A model generated the notes under the pieces. It had not been told where the DNA came from and did not search any database. It was given only the letters and a program-made list of their open reading frames with translations. Positions 27,278 through 36,914 of a stretch of 64,000 nucleotides of DNA are shown here, in pieces. Positions within the stretch are counted from its first letter, which is position 1. Each line of letters opens with the position of its first letter. The stretch is taken from contig NZ_CP074404.1 in the NCBI RefSeq assembly GCF_018388465.1, positions 1,302,001-1,366,000 on the forward strand. Reading direction: 5' to 3'. The position numbers were made by a program, and so were the translations under genes. Source of the DNA: Cellulomonas fengjieae (lineage in GTDB: Bacteria; Actinomycetota; Actinomycetes; Actinomycetales; Cellulomonadaceae).

Positions 27278-30200
27278 ATGGCGGCCGAGCGGTTCTTGCG
27301 GTCCGACCGCGCACCCGCACCCCGCACGCTGCTGGACGTCCTCGCGGCGACCGTCGTGGCGCACGGGGAGGAGCCGGCGATCGACGACGGCAGTGCGGTC
27401 GTGACCTACCGGGAGCTGGCCGAGGCGGTCCGCGCGGCCGCGGGCGGGCTGACGGGTGCGGGCATCGGTCCCGGGGACCGCGTCGGTCTCCGCATCCCGT
27501 CGGGGACCGCCGAGCTGTACACGGCGATCCTCGCGGTGCTCGCGGCGGGGGCCGCGTACGTACCGGTCGACGTCGACGACCCCGACGAGCGTGCCCGGAC
27601 CGTGTTCCGGGAGGCGGGCGTCGCGCGGATCCTCACCGAGGGGGACCTGGCCACCCTGCGCACGCCGACCGAGCCGCTCGGCCCGGCTCTCGACGACGAC
27701 GCGTGGATCATCTTCACCTCCGGCTCCACCGGTGCGCCGAAGGGCGTGGCGGTCACCCACCGGTCGGCGGCCGCGTTCGTCGACGCCGAGTCGCGGCTGT
27801 TCGTGCAGCAGTCGCCGCTCGGTCCGGGCGACCGCGTGCTCGCGGGCCTGTCCGTCGCGTTCGATGCCAGCTGCGAGGAGATGTGGCTCGCGTGGGCGAA
27901 CGGCGCCTGCCTGGTCCCGGCGCCGCGCGCGCTGGTGCGCACGGGCATGGACCTCGGGCCGTGGCTCGTCGCCCAGGGCATCACCGTCATCTCCACCGTG
28001 CCCACGCTCGCCGGGCTGTGGCGCACCGAGGAGCTGGCGGGGGTGCGGCTGCTCATCTTCGGCGGCGAGGTGTGCCCGCCGGAGCTCGTGGCGCGGCTGG
28101 TGGGCGACGGTCGCGAGGTGTGGAACACGTACGGGCCCACGGAGGCGACCGTCGTCGCCTGCGCGGCGCTCCTCACCGGTGACGGGCCGGTGCGGATCGG
28201 CCATGCGCTCGACGGGTGGGACCTCGCCGTGGTCACGCCCGACGGGACGCAGGTCGAGGAGGGCGGGCTCGGCGAGCTGATCATCGGCGGCGTCGGGCTG
28301 GCCCGGTACCTCGACGCCGCGAGGGACACCGAGAAGTACGCACCGGCCGAGTCCCTCGGGTGGGACCGGGCGTACCGCAGCGGCGACCTGGTCCGCTACG
28401 AGGCCGATGGGCTGCTGTTCGTCGGGCGCGCCGACGACCAGGTGAAGGTCGGTGGCCGCCGGATCGAGCTGGGTGAGGTCGACTCCGCGCTGCTCGGGCT
28501 GCCCGGCGTGGCGGGAGCGGCGGCGGCCGTCCGGCGGACTCCGGCGGGGACGTCGGTGCTCGTCGGCTACCTGGTGGCCGGCCCCGGCGTCGAGCTGGAC
28601 CTGGTCGACTCCCGGCGACGGCTGATCGGCTCGCTGCCGGCCGCGCTGGTGCCGCTGCTGGCGCCGGTGGCGTCCCTCCCGACCCGTGGGTCGGGCAAGG
28701 TCGATCGCGACGCGCTGCCGTGGCCGCTGGCACGCACCCACGGGGAGTCCGAGCCCGCCGCCGGGCTGACCGCGACCGGCCGGTGGGTGGCGGAGCGCTG
28801 GACGGCAGCGCTCGGCGTCGCGGTCGCGGGACCGGGCGACGACTTCTTCGCGGCCGGTGGCGGCAGCCTCCTGGCCGCGCAGCTGGTCGGCGCCCTGCGC
28901 GAGCGCTTCCCGACGGTCACCGTGGCCGACGTCTACGAGTACCCGCGGATCGAGGACCTAGCCCGCCGGCTCGAGGAGTTCGAGCCCGCCGTCGCCGCCG
29001 AACCACGGGTGGTCGAGCCGACCCCGCTCCGGGCGCAGGTGCTCCAGACGGTGCTCGCTATCCCGCTGGCCGCCCTGGTCGGCCTGCGCTGGCTCACCTG
29101 GCTCCTGGCGGCGGACGCGGTGCTCGTCGCGACGACCGGCGCCGCATGGGTGCCGGTCGTCCCGGGCGTCTGGTGGTGGGTGGCGCTCGGGTGGGTGGTG
29201 CTGATGAGCCCGCTCGGCCGGATGGGGAGCACCGTGCTCGTCGCCCGCACGCTGCTGCGCGGGCTGCAGCCGGGACGCTATCCGCGGGGCGGGTCGGTGC
29301 ACCTGCGGCTCTGGTTCACCGAGTCCTGGGCGGCCGCCGCCGGCGCGGAGAACCTGTCGTGCGCCCCCTGGACCGCCACGTACGCCCGTGCGCTCGGGGC
29401 CACGGTCGGTCGCGACGTCGACCTGCACGCGCCGCCGCCGGTCACCGGGCTGCTCACCCTCGGCAACGGGTGCTCCGTCGAGCCCGAGGTGGACCTGCGC
29501 GGGCACTGGTTGGACGGCGACGTGCTCCGGGTCGGTCGGGTGCGGATCGACGAGCGCGCGACGGTGGGCACGCGCAGCACGCTCGCCCCCGGCACCCGCG
29601 TCGGTGCCTGGTCCGAGGTCGCCCCCGGCTCGGCCGTCCTCGACTCGGTGCCTCCCGGTGAGCTGTGGGTCGGCTCGCCCGCGGTGTTCGACGGGCCCTC
29701 CCGGCGGCACTGGCCCAGCGACCGGGCGCCCCGGGCGCGCCGGTGGGTCGCGATCTACGCAGCGACCGCTGCCGCGCTCGCGGCGCTGCCCGTCGTGGCC
29801 GGTCTCTGCGCGCTGCTGGTGGTCGGGGTCGGGCTGCGCGGCGCGACGACGGCGAGCGAGGGCGCGTCCGACGCGCTGCGCGCCGTGCCACTGGCCGCGA
29901 TCACGGCGGTCGTGGTGCTCGCCGCGGTCACGCTCGTGGCCGTGTGGCTGTTCGGCCGCGGGGTCCGCGAGGGCTACCACGCGGTGCACAGCCGGGCGGG
30001 CTGGCAGGTCTGGGCGACGCTGCGGCTCATGGACGACGCACGCAGGACGCTCTTCCCGCTCTACTCGAGCACGGCGACGCCCGGCTGGCTCCGGCTGCTC
30101 GGCGCGGACATCGGCCGGGACGTGGAGGCGTCGACGGCGCTCATGCTCCCCACGCTCACCACGGTGGGGGACGGCGCATTCCTGGCTGACGACACCCTCA

Positions 30201-31117
30201 TCGGGTCCTACGAGCTCGGTCACGGCTGGCTGCGGGTCGAGCGGAGCAAGGTGGGTAAGCGCGCGTTCTTGGGCAACTCGGGGATGATCGCCCCCGGCCG
30301 CCGGGTGCCCAAGCGCGCCCTCGTCGCGGTGCTGTCGGCGACCCCCGAGGATGCGCGGGCGGGCACCAGCTGGCTCGGGTCGCCGCCCGTGCGGCTGCGG
30401 CGGACCGCCGGCGAGCCCGACGACGCCGGCACCTTCGCCCCGCCGACGCGACTGCGGGTGGCCCGCGCGTTCGTCGAGCTCTGCCGGATCGTGCCCGTGA
30501 TCTGCACCGTGGGGCTGGGCGTGCTCGTGCTGCTGGCGCTGCAGGCGGTGCTGGACGCCGGGGGTCTCGCGACGGCAGCGGTGCTGTCGCCGTTGGTCCT
30601 GCTGGCTGCCGGCGTCGTCGCGTGCACCGTGGCGACGGCGGCCAAGTGGCTGTTGGTCGGCCGCCTGCGCCCAGGCGAGCACCCGCTGTGGAGCTCGTTC
30701 GTCTGGCGCAACGAGCTGGCCGACACGTTCCTGGAGGTCGTCGCGGTGCCCTGGCTCGGGCCGGCTGCCGTCGGCTCGCCCGCGCTCACGGCCTGGCTGC
30801 GCACGCTCGGTGCCCGGATCGGCCGCGGGGTCTGGTGCGAGACCTACTGGCTGCCCGAGGCGGACCTGGTCGCGCTCGGCGACGCGGCCACGGTGAACCG
30901 CGGGTGCGTGCTGCAGACCCACCTGTTCCATGATCGGGTGATGAGCATGGACACGGTCGAGCTGGGACGGGGTGCGAGCCTGGGGCCGCACGGGGTGGTG
31001 CTGCCGGCGGCGAGCCTGGACGACGGCGCCCGCGTGGGTCCGGCGTCGCTCGTGCTGCGCGGGGACACCATCCCGGCGGGATCGCGCTGGACCGGGAACC
31101 CGGTGGCCCCGGCGTGA
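27278..31117 (+). CDS. Pls/PosA-type single-module NRPS (amino-acid homopolymer synthetase)
   Basis: Membrane enzyme of 1279 residues with the architecture of epsilon-poly-L-lysine synthetase. The adenylation domain (about 20-490) has IIFTSGSTGAPKG (near 143), TYGPTE (near 284), YRSGDL (near 367) and GSGKVDRDALP (Lys near 474). The thiolation domain has Ser530 in FFAAGGGSLLAAQ. From about 590 on come roughly six membrane segments interleaved with three left-handed hexapeptide-repeat blocks (about 700-790, 930-1020, 1180-1270), which act as condensation units in Pls. The A4 stretch is FDASCEEMWLAWANG, with a Glu at the position that would face the side chain, compatible with a basic amino acid. 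GAGGAGG precedes the ATG. The monomer is unknown. Confidence 0.88.
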   Translation: MAAERFLRSDRAPAPRTLLDVLAATVVAHGEEPAIDDGSAVVTYRELAEAVRAAAGGLTGAGIGPGDRVGLRIPSGTAELYTAILAVLAAGAAYVPVDVDDPDERARTVFREAGVARILTEGDLATLRTPTEPLGPALDDDAWIIFTSGSTGAPKGVAVTHRSAAAFVDAESRLFVQQSPLGPGDRVLAGLSVAFDASCEEMWLAWANGACLVPAPRALVRTGMDLGPWLVAQGITVISTVPTLAGLWRTEELAGVRLLIFGGEVCPPELVARLVGDGREVWNTYGPTEATVVACAALLTGDGPVRIGHALDGWDLAVVTPDGTQVEEGGLGELIIGGVGLARYLDAARDTEKYAPAESLGWDRAYRSGDLVRYEADGLLFVGRADDQVKVGGRRIELGEVDSALLGLPGVAGAAAAVRRTPAGTSVLVGYLVAGPGVELDLVDSRRRLIGSLPAALVPLLAPVASLPTRGSGKVDRDALPWPLARTHGESEPAAGLTATGRWVAERWTAALGVAVAGPGDDFFAAGGGSLLAAQLVGALRERFPTVTVADVYEYPRIEDLARRLEEFEPAVAAEPRVVEPTPLRAQVLQTVLAIPLAALVGLRWLTWLLAADAVLVATTGAAWVPVVPGVWWWVALGWVVLMSPLGRMGSTVLVARTLLRGLQPGRYPRGGSVHLRLWFTESWAAAAGAENLSCAPWTATYARALGATVGRDVDLHAPPPVTGLLTLGNGCSVEPEVDLRGHWLDGDVLRVGRVRIDERATVGTRSTLAPGTRVGAWSEVAPGSAVLDSVPPGELWVGSPAVFDGPSRRHWPSDRAPRARRWVAIYAATAAALAALPVVAGLCALLVVGVGLRGATTASEGASDALRAVPLAAITAVVVLAAVTLVAVWLFGRGVREGYHAVHSRAGWQVWATLRLMDDARRTLFPLYSSTATPGWLRLLGADIGRDVEASTALMLPTLTTVGDGAFLADDTLIGSYELGHGWLRVERSKVGKRAFLGNSGMIAPGRRVPKRALVAVLSATPEDARAGTSWLGSPPVRLRRTAGEPDDAGTFAPPTRLRVARAFVELCRIVPVICTVGLGVLVLLALQAVLDAGGLATAAVLSPLVLLAAGVVACTVATAAKWLLVGRLRPGEHPLWSSFVWRNELADTFLEVVAVPWLGPAAVGSPALTAWLRTLGARIGRGVWCETYWLPEADLVALGDAATVNRGCVLQTHLFHDRVMSMDTVELGRGASLGPHGVVLPAASLDDGARVGPASLVLRGDTIPAGSRWTGNPVAPA

Positions 31118-32463
31118 CGCAGCCGCCCGAGGACCCGTACCTGCCGGGCCGGCCGGACGGCGGCATCACGGTCGACCGGTACGAGCTCGAGCTCGACTAC
31201 CGGGTGGCCACCAACCGGCTCGGCGCGCGCGCGGTGGTGCTCGCCCGTGCGGCCCGTCGTCTGGACCGCGTCGCGCTGTCCCTGGCCACCGGCCTTCGGG
31301 TCAGTCAGGTCCTGGTCGGCGGTAAGGGTCCCGAGCGGTGGACGCACCGTGACGGCCGGATCGCGATCCGGCTGGGCCGGGAGGTGGCGGCCGGCACGAG
31401 CCTGCGGATCGAGGTCAGCTACGGCGGGCAGCCCGGACCCGTGCGCGGGCCCTGGGGCGAGGTCGGGTGGGAGGAGCTCCAGGACGGGGTTCTCGTGGCG
31501 GGTCAGCCCGACGGCGCGCCCACGTGGTTCCCGTGCCACGACCACCCGGCGGACAAGGCGACCTTCTCGGTGTCCGTCAGCGCGGAGGTCGGCTACGAGG
31601 TGCTCGCCAACGGGAGGTTGGTGTCGCGCACGCCGCGGGCCGGGCGCGTCCGGTGGGTGTACGAGCAGCCGGAACCCATGGCGCCGTACCTCGCGACGCT
31701 GCAGATCGGCCGCTACGTGCGGGTGGGCACGGCAGCCGGCCAGGTCCTCGTCCCTCCCCGGCTCCGCACGGCTGCCCTGCACGACCTCGCGCGGCAGCCG
31801 GAGATGGTCGCGCTGTTCGAGGACCGGTTCGGGCCGTACCCGTTCGGCGGCTACTCGGTCGTGGTGACCGACGACGTCCTCGAGATCCCGCTCGAGGCGC
31901 AGGGGCTCGCCGTGTTCGGGGCGAACCACATGGACGGTCGCCGGGGGTCGGAGCGGCTGGTCGCGCACGAGCTCGCGCACCAGTGGTTCGGGAACAGCCT
32001 GACGGTCGCCCGGTGGCGGGACATCTGGCTGCACGAGGGCTTCGCGTGCTACGCCGAGTGGTTGTGGTCGGAGCAGTCGGGTGGGTGGTCGGCCGATCGG
32101 CACGCGCGGTTCGCTCACGCCCGGCTGACGGCGCTGCCGCAGGACCTGGTCCTGGGAGACCCGGGCCCGGACGGGATGTTCGACGACCGGCTCTACAAGC
32201 GGGGCGCGCTCACGCTGCACGCGCTGCGGTGCACGGTCGGGGACGACGCGTTCTTCGACATCCTGCGGACGTGGACCGGGCGCTTCCGGCACGGCACCGT
32301 GAGCACCGAGTCGTTCGTGGAGTGCGCCTCAGCCGTGGCGGGTCGGTCGCTGGTGCTGCTGGTCGATACGTGGGTGTACCGGACGGCGCTGCCCCCGTTG
32401 CCCACCGCCCGCCCGGCGCTCAGCGCCGACCGGCCAGCTGCACCCGCGTCACCCGGACGCTGA
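31114..32463 (+). CDS. M1-family zinc metallopeptidase
   Basis: Aminopeptidase-like protein of 449 residues whose GTG start overlaps the NRPS stop (GTGA), so the two are translationally coupled. The zinc site is VAHELAHQW with the downstream Glu in WLHEGFACYAEWLW, giving HExxH-18-E. The GAMEN exopeptidase motif is altered to EAQGLAVFG. It lacks the C-terminal helical domain of large M1 enzymes and has no signal peptide. As I recall, the polylysine-degrading enzyme gene of Streptomyces albulus is an M1 peptidase near pls, which would make this the trimming or self-protection enzyme of the homopolymer system. That link is inference. Confidence 0.85.
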   Translation: MTQPPEDPYLPGRPDGGITVDRYELELDYRVATNRLGARAVVLARAARRLDRVALSLATGLRVSQVLVGGKGPERWTHRDGRIAIRLGREVAAGTSLRIEVSYGGQPGPVRGPWGEVGWEELQDGVLVAGQPDGAPTWFPCHDHPADKATFSVSVSAEVGYEVLANGRLVSRTPRAGRVRWVYEQPEPMAPYLATLQIGRYVRVGTAAGQVLVPPRLRTAALHDLARQPEMVALFEDRFGPYPFGGYSVVVTDDVLEIPLEAQGLAVFGANHMDGRRGSERLVAHELAHQWFGNSLTVARWRDIWLHEGFACYAEWLWSEQSGGWSADRHARFAHARLTALPQDLVLGDPGPDGMFDDRLYKRGALTLHALRCTVGDDAFFDILRTWTGRFRHGTVSTESFVECASAVAGRSLVLLVDTWVYRTALPPLPTARPALSADRPAAPASPGR

Positions 32464-33148
32464 CCGGTCCGTGGGCGCGCAGCGCCAGTGCGCCGAGCAC
32501 CTCCTCGACCGGGTCGAGGTCCTGCAGGTGCCACGGACCGCCCAGCGCATCCGCCGGCGCCTCCTCGATGCGCGGGGGCTCGTCGCCGGGGCCGAGGACG
32601 AGCGTGCGGGGGTCGACGTCGAGTCCCCGCCCGGCCGCCTTGAGCAGCGCCTCCTTGCGGGTCCACGTCCTCAGCCGGGCCTCGTCGTCGACGGGGCGCG
32701 CCTCGGTGCCGGCGAGCACGACGTCGTCGAACCCGCCGAACACCCGGTCCGCACGGCGCTCGACGTCGATGCCGACCGCGCCCGCGCGGGTGGTCGCGAC
32801 GACGACGAGGCCGGTGGTGCGGGCGAGGCTCAGGTGCGGGGTCGGTGTCCGGCGCACGTCGTCGGGCACGGTGCGCCACGACGCGCTGGGGCGTCCGTGC
32901 GCGCGGCTCCCGCAGCGGGGGCAGTGCCGGTGGAGCTCGACGGCACCGGCGTCGAGACCCGCCCAGGAGCCGACGGCGGTGCGCGCCAGCACGAGCGACG
33001 ACGCGACCGCGTCGCGCGACTCCTCGTTCTGCACGGCCGCGGCGCGGTCCCGCTCGCCGAGCGTCAGTACGTCCGCGAGGGCCCCGACGGGGACGGTGCG
33101 CGCCCAGTGCACCGTGACCGGCAGGGTGGCGTGGTCCACGGGGATCAT
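32420..33148 (-). CDS. 4'-phosphopantetheinyl transferase (Sfp type)
   Basis: Enzyme of 242 residues that moves phosphopantetheine from CoA to the Ser of carrier domains. The Mg-binding and CoA motifs are AVGIDVERR and WTRKEALLKAAGRGL. A Cys/His group CPRCGSRAHGRP near residue 72 is common in actinobacterial Sfp types. The ATG at 33148 gives MIPVDHATLPV; a longer frame begins at 33214. Its 3' end overlaps the M1 gene by 44 bp, tail to tail. The obvious client is Ser530 of the adjacent NRPS. Confidence 0.87.
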   Translation of the reverse strand: MIPVDHATLPVTVHWARTVPVGALADVLTLGERDRAAAVQNEESRDAVASSLVLARTAVGSWAGLDAGAVELHRHCPRCGSRAHGRPSASWRTVPDDVRRTPTPHLSLARTTGLVVVATTRAGAVGIDVERRADRVFGGFDDVVLAGTEARPVDDEARLRTWTRKEALLKAAGRGLDVDPRTLVLGPGDEPPRIEEAPADALGGPWHLQDLDPVEEVLGALALRAHGPVSVRVTRVQLAGRR

Positions 33149-33207
33149 CCTGCCTGGTCCCGTGGTTAGGGTGAGTGACGACCGAGGGCCCCACGAAGGA
33201 GTGCTGC

Positions 33208-34224
33208 ATGGCAACGATCACGTCGAACGGCTTCACGGTCGGCTATGCGGCGATGTTGGAGCAGTTCCATCCGCGTGAGGCGGTGGAGCTGTCGGCGTAT
33301 GCCGAGGCGCACGGGTTCTCTGGCGTGATGGCTGCGGATCATTTTCAGCCGTGGGTTCCCGCCCAGGGGCAGGCCGCGTTCGTGTGGAACGTGCTGACCG
33401 CGCTGGGGGAGCGCACCACCGGCGACATCGGCCCCGGCGTCACCGCGCCGACGTTCCGGTGGCACCCCGCGATGGTCGCGCAGGCGTCGGCGACGCTCGC
33501 CGCGATGTACCCCGGGCGGCACTGGCTGGGGCTCGGCTCCGGCGAGGCGCTCAACGAGCACATCGTGGCCAACTACTGGCCCGAGGCGCCTGAGCGGATC
33601 AACCGCATGTTCGAGGCCATCGAGATCATCAAGAAGCTGTTCACGGCGTCGTTGGCGGGCAAGGACGTCAAGCACGCGGGGCCGTTCTACAAGCTGGAGT
33701 CCACCCGGTTGTGGACGATGCCCGAGGTCGCCCCGGAGATTCTGGTGGCCACTGCCGGGCCGGTGACGGCCAAGCGCACGGGTCGGCTGGCGGACGGGAT
33801 CATCACGGTGGGGGCGCCGTTGGAGAAGATCTCGGGACTGTTCGGCAAGTTCGCCGAGGGTGCGCGCGAGGCCGGCAAGGACCCGGACACGATGCCGAAG
33901 GTGCTCCAGCTGCACCTGTCGTGGGCCGAGACCGACGAGCTGGCGCTCGCGCACGCGATGCACGAGTGGCCCAACGGCGGCATGAAGTTCCCGAAGGCGG
34001 ACATCCGCTCGCCGTTCGACTTCGAGCAGATGGCCAGGCTGGTGCGCCCGGAGGACTTCGACGGGCGGATGGTCATCTCCGCGGACCCCGATGTGCACCG
34101 TGCGGAGATTCAGAAGTACGTGGACCTGGGGTTCGATCGGATCTATCTGCACAACGTGGGACGCAACCAGCGCGAGTGGATCGAGGTCTTCGGCCGCGAC
34201 GTGCTGCCGAAGCTGGCCCGATGA
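33208..34224 (+). CDS. F420-dependent glucose-6-phosphate dehydrogenase-like oxidoreductase (LLM class)
   Basis: Luciferase-like (beta/alpha)8 enzyme of 338 residues of the F420-dependent G6PDH family, which oxidises glucose-6-phosphate and supplies F420H2. Family features are [20 protein letters not shown] at the N-terminus, [11 protein letters not shown] with the conserved His, and [23 protein letters not shown] lies 6 nt before the ATG at 33208. The stop overlaps the cofE start (ATGA), placing it in the F420 biosynthesis operon. The exact substrate could differ from G6P, since this family also includes other F420-linked dehydrogenases. TTAGGGT at 33164 is a possible -10. Confidence 0.88.
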   Translation: MATITSNGFTVGYAAMLEQFHPREAVELSAYAEAHGFSGVMAADHFQPWVPAQGQAAFVWNVLTALGERTTGDIGPGVTAPTFRWHPAMVAQASATLAAMYPGRHWLGLGSGEALNEHIVANYWPEAPERINRMFEAIEIIKKLFTASLAGKDVKHAGPFYKLESTRLWTMPEVAPEILVATAGPVTAKRTGRLADGIITVGAPLEKISGLFGKFAEGAREAGKDPDTMPKVLQLHLSWAETDELALAHAMHEWPNGGMKFPKADIRSPFDFEQMARLVRPEDFDGRMVISADPDVHRAEIQKYVDLGFDRIYLHNVGRNQREWIEVFGRDVLPKLAR

Positions 34225-34985
34225 GCGAGCTGCGCGTCTGGGCACCCGACGGGCTGGCGGAGATCGCGCCGGGCGACGACCTGGTCGCGTTGCTGGCCGA
34301 CCTGCTGCGCGACGACCCCCCGGTCGACGGGGACGTGCTGGTGCTCACCAGCAAGGTCGTGTCCAAGGCCGAGGGGCGCGTCGTCCGCGCGGAGAATCGT
34401 GAGCAGGCGATCACCGACGAGACCGTGCGCGTGGTCGCCACCCGCGAGCACCCCGGCGGCGTCACCCGGATCGTGGAGAACCGGCTCGGCCTGGTGATGG
34501 CCGCGGCCGGGGTCGATGCGTCGAACACGCCCGAGGGCACCGTGCTGCTGCTGCCGGTCGACCCCGACGCGTCCGCGCGGCGGATCCGCGCCGGGCTGTC
34601 GGCCGCGTTCGGCGCGCTCCTGGGCGTCGTCATCACCGACACCGCCGGGCGGCCGTGGCGCCAGGGGGTCACCGACATCGCGATCGGCGCCGCCGGGCTC
34701 GTGGTGCTCGACGACCTACGCGGGCAGGTCGACTCGTTCGGCCGGCCGCTGGTCATGACGCAGGCCGCCGTCGCCGACGAGATCGCGTCGGCCGGCGAGC
34801 TGGTCAAGGGCAAGGCCGAGGGGCGGCCGCTCGCGGTCGTGCGCGGGCTGGGTCACCTGGTGACCGTCGAGGACGGCCCCGGGGCGCGTGTCCTCGTGCG
34901 GCTGGGCACCGACGACATGTTCCAGCAGGGCAGCGCCGAGGCGTACTCGCAGGGCTGGAAGGACGCCCTCAGGGACCAGCGGTAG
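34221..34985 (+). CDS. cofE: Coenzyme F420-0:L-glutamate ligase (CofE domain only)
   Basis: GTP-dependent ligase of 254 residues that adds gamma-linked glutamates to F420-0. Visible family signatures are [15 protein letters not shown] near residue 40, THIS-type loop [22 protein letters not shown] near 138 and [15 protein letters not shown] near 197. The actinobacterial FbiB usually carries a C-terminal FMN nitroreductase domain (about 450 residues in total); that domain is absent here. The start overlaps the preceding stop by 4 nt. Reduction of dehydro-F420-0 must be done by a protein elsewhere. Confidence 0.93.
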   Translation: MSELRVWAPDGLAEIAPGDDLVALLADLLRDDPPVDGDVLVLTSKVVSKAEGRVVRAENREQAITDETVRVVATREHPGGVTRIVENRLGLVMAAAGVDASNTPEGTVLLLPVDPDASARRIRAGLSAAFGALLGVVITDTAGRPWRQGVTDIAIGAAGLVVLDDLRGQVDSFGRPLVMTQAAVADEIASAGELVKGKAEGRPLAVVRGLGHLVTVEDGPGARVLVRLGTDDMFQQGSAEAYSQGWKDALRDQR

Positions 34986-35547
34986 CCCTCGCCGCCGCCT
35001 TGGCGGCCTGCTTCGTCGCGCGGACCTCGCCCAGCGAGACGGGGTCGGTGACGTCCGCGATCGACCGGCGGGCACCGGGCTCCCCATAGGCGCCGGCTGC
35101 CTCGGCCCACCCGGCCGGCTGGACGCCGCGCTGCTTGCCGAGCAGCGCGAGGAAGATCCGCGCCTTCTGGTCGCCGAAGCCCGGCAGCGCCTTCAGCCGC
35201 TTCAGCACGGTCGGCCCGTCGGGGTCACCGTCGGTCCACAGCCGCGTGACGTCGCCGTCGTAGTCCTCGACGATCGCCGCAGCGACGGCCTGGATGCGGC
35301 CGGCCATTGAACCGGGGTAGCGGTGCACCGCGGGCGGCGTCGCGCACAGGGCCGCGAACTGCTCGGGATCGGCGTCCGCGATCCGGTGGACGTCGAGGCC
35401 GCCCATCCGGTCCGCGATCTTTGCGGGACCCGCGAACGCGGACTCCATGGTGACCTGCTGGTCCAGGAGCATGCCGATGAGCAGCGCGAACGGGTCGTCG
35501 GTCAGGAGCTGGTCGGCGGTCGGGTCGCCGGTGAGCCACAGGGTCAT
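34969..35547 (-). CDS. HhH-GPD-type base excision repair protein
   Basis: Protein of 192 residues of the small actinobacterial HhH-GPD family related to DNA glycosylases. The helix-hairpin-helix region is [22 protein letters not shown] near residue 120, preceded by [21 protein letters not shown]. The iron-sulfur Cys cluster and the usual catalytic Lys of EndoIII are not seen; its biochemical role is unproven. It sits on the opposite strand between cofE and cofC, overlapping the cofE 3' end by 17 bp. Confidence 0.85.
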   Translation of the reverse strand: MTLWLTGDPTADQLLTDDPFALLIGMLLDQQVTMESAFAGPAKIADRMGGLDVHRIADADPEQFAALCATPPAVHRYPGSMAGRIQAVAAAIVEDYDGDVTRLWTDGDPDGPTVLKRLKALPGFGDQKARIFLALLGKQRGVQPAGWAEAAGAYGEPGARRSIADVTDPVSLGEVRATKQAAKAAARATAGP

Positions 35548-35583
35548 GACGGCATCCTCTCGCGAGTGGGGGAGGATGCGCCC

Positions 35584-36195
35584 GTGCGATGGGTCGTGGT
35601 GGTGCCTGTGAAGCCGGCCGCCGAGGGCAAGACGCGCCTGGCCGGGGCGTTGTCCGCGGCGTCGAGGGCGCGTCTGGTGCGGGCCATGGCGCTCGACACC
35701 GTCGGTGCGGCCGAGGCGGCGGCGGGTGTTCTGCGGGTCGTCGTCGTCACCGCGGACACCGAGCTGCGCGCGCTGCTGGGTGCGTCCGTGGACCTCGTCG
35801 ACGAGCCGGGCGGCGGGCTGAACGCCGCGGTCGGTGCCGGGATCGCCCGCGCGCGGTCGCTCGGGACGGGGGTCGCGGTCCTGCTGGGGGATCTGCCGGC
35901 CCTGCGTCCCGCGGACCTCGCGGACGCGCTCGACCTGGCAAGTGCCCACGACCGCGCGATGGTGGCCGACGCGGAGGGCACGGGCACCACCCTGCTCACG
36001 GCCCTGCCGGGACTGTCGATCGACCCACGGTTCGGGGCGGGCTCGGCCGCGGCGCACGAGCACGACGGCCACGTGCGACTGGCGGTGCCGCCGACGTCGA
36101 CCCTGCGGCGTGACGTCGACGTGCCGGACGACCTCGTCGAGGTGGAGCGCCTGGGGGTCGGTCCGGCGACGCGCGCCGCCCTCGACCAGGCCTGA
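35584..36195 (+). CDS. cofC: 2-phospholactate/phosphoenolpyruvate guanylyltransferase (CofC/FbiD)
   Basis: Nucleotidyltransferase of 203 residues that makes the GMP-activated three-carbon unit (EPPG or LPPG) used by CofD in F420 assembly. The N-terminal VVVVPVKPAAEGKTRLAGAL is the nucleotide-binding loop, followed by VAVLLGDLPALRPADL and a C-terminal GTGTTLL and FGAGSAAAHEH, all standard for CofC. GGGGGAGGA precedes the GTG. The start is 36 nt from the divergent HhH-GPD gene. Confidence 0.92.
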   Translation: MRWVVVVPVKPAAEGKTRLAGALSAASRARLVRAMALDTVGAAEAAAGVLRVVVVTADTELRALLGASVDLVDEPGGGLNAAVGAGIARARSLGTGVAVLLGDLPALRPADLADALDLASAHDRAMVADAEGTGTTLLTALPGLSIDPRFGAGSAAAHEHDGHVRLAVPPTSTLRRDVDVPDDLVEVERLGVGPATRAALDQA

Positions 36196-36284
36196 TCACC
36201 GGGCTCACCGCCAGGCACCCCCCGCATGTGTGCTTGTCGTCACACCCGGCGCTGTCGCCTGCCGGCACCGCTAGCGTGCGACGC

Positions 36285-36914
36285 ATGACGGGCCGGGGGA
36301 TCTACGTCGAGACCCACATCGCCGCGCCCGTCGACCGGGTGTGGGCCCGCACGCAGGACCCCGACGAGCACGTGCGGTGGGACGTGCGCTTCACGCGCAT
36401 CGTGCCCACGACCCCGACGGCCGGCGGCGCCACCCGCTTCACGTACACCCGCCGCACCCCGTTCCGCACGGTCGCCGGGGACGGGGTCAGCATCGGCGAG
36501 TCGACCCGCCCCGACGGCACCCGGACCTCGGCCCTGCGCTTCGCGACGACCGACCCGCTCTCGCCGATACGGTCCGGCCGCGGCTACTGGCGGTACGCGC
36601 CGGACGACGACGGGACGCGCTTCGTCACCGGGTACGACTACCGGCCGGGCTGGGGTCCGGTCCTCGACCGGATCGTCCGTCCGCTGCTCGGGTGGGCGAC
36701 AGCCTGGAGCTTCGACCGCCTGCGCATCTGGGCGGAGCGGGACGAGCCGCCCGAGCAGTGGCCGCTGCACAGCGTGCTGTGGGTCTGGCGGCCGGAGCGA
36801 CCGCGCGCCGCCCGGTGCCGTCGCGCGCCCGTGCACGGCCGGCGGCGCGACGACCACCTGCGCGACGCGCCAGGCACGCTCGCCACCCTGCCCGAGCCGG
36901 AGGAAGCACGATGA
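36285..36914 (+). CDS. SRPBCC-fold (START-like) protein
   Basis: Protein of 209 residues with a polyketide-cyclase/START-like domain: it opens IYVETHIAAPVDRVWARTQDP, the usual first strand and helix of the hydrophobic-ligand-binding fold. The last 50 residues are Arg-rich and low-complexity. It overlaps the DUF4166 gene by 4 nt (ATGA), so the pair is co-expressed. Ligand and function are unknown. Confidence 0.7.
   Translation: MTGRGIYVETHIAAPVDRVWARTQDPDEHVRWDVRFTRIVPTTPTAGGATRFTYTRRTPFRTVAGDGVSIGESTRPDGTRTSALRFATTDPLSPIRSGRGYWRYAPDDDGTRFVTGYDYRPGWGPVLDRIVRPLLGWATAWSFDRLRIWAERDEPPEQWPLHSVLWVWRPERPRAARCRRAPVHGRRRDDHLRDAPGTLATLPEPEEAR

Noticed and set aside
27104..28741. N-terminal extension of valS (open frame to 28741)
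   Set aside because: It is antisense to the NRPS gene, high-GC shadow; the true start is the ATG at 27103.
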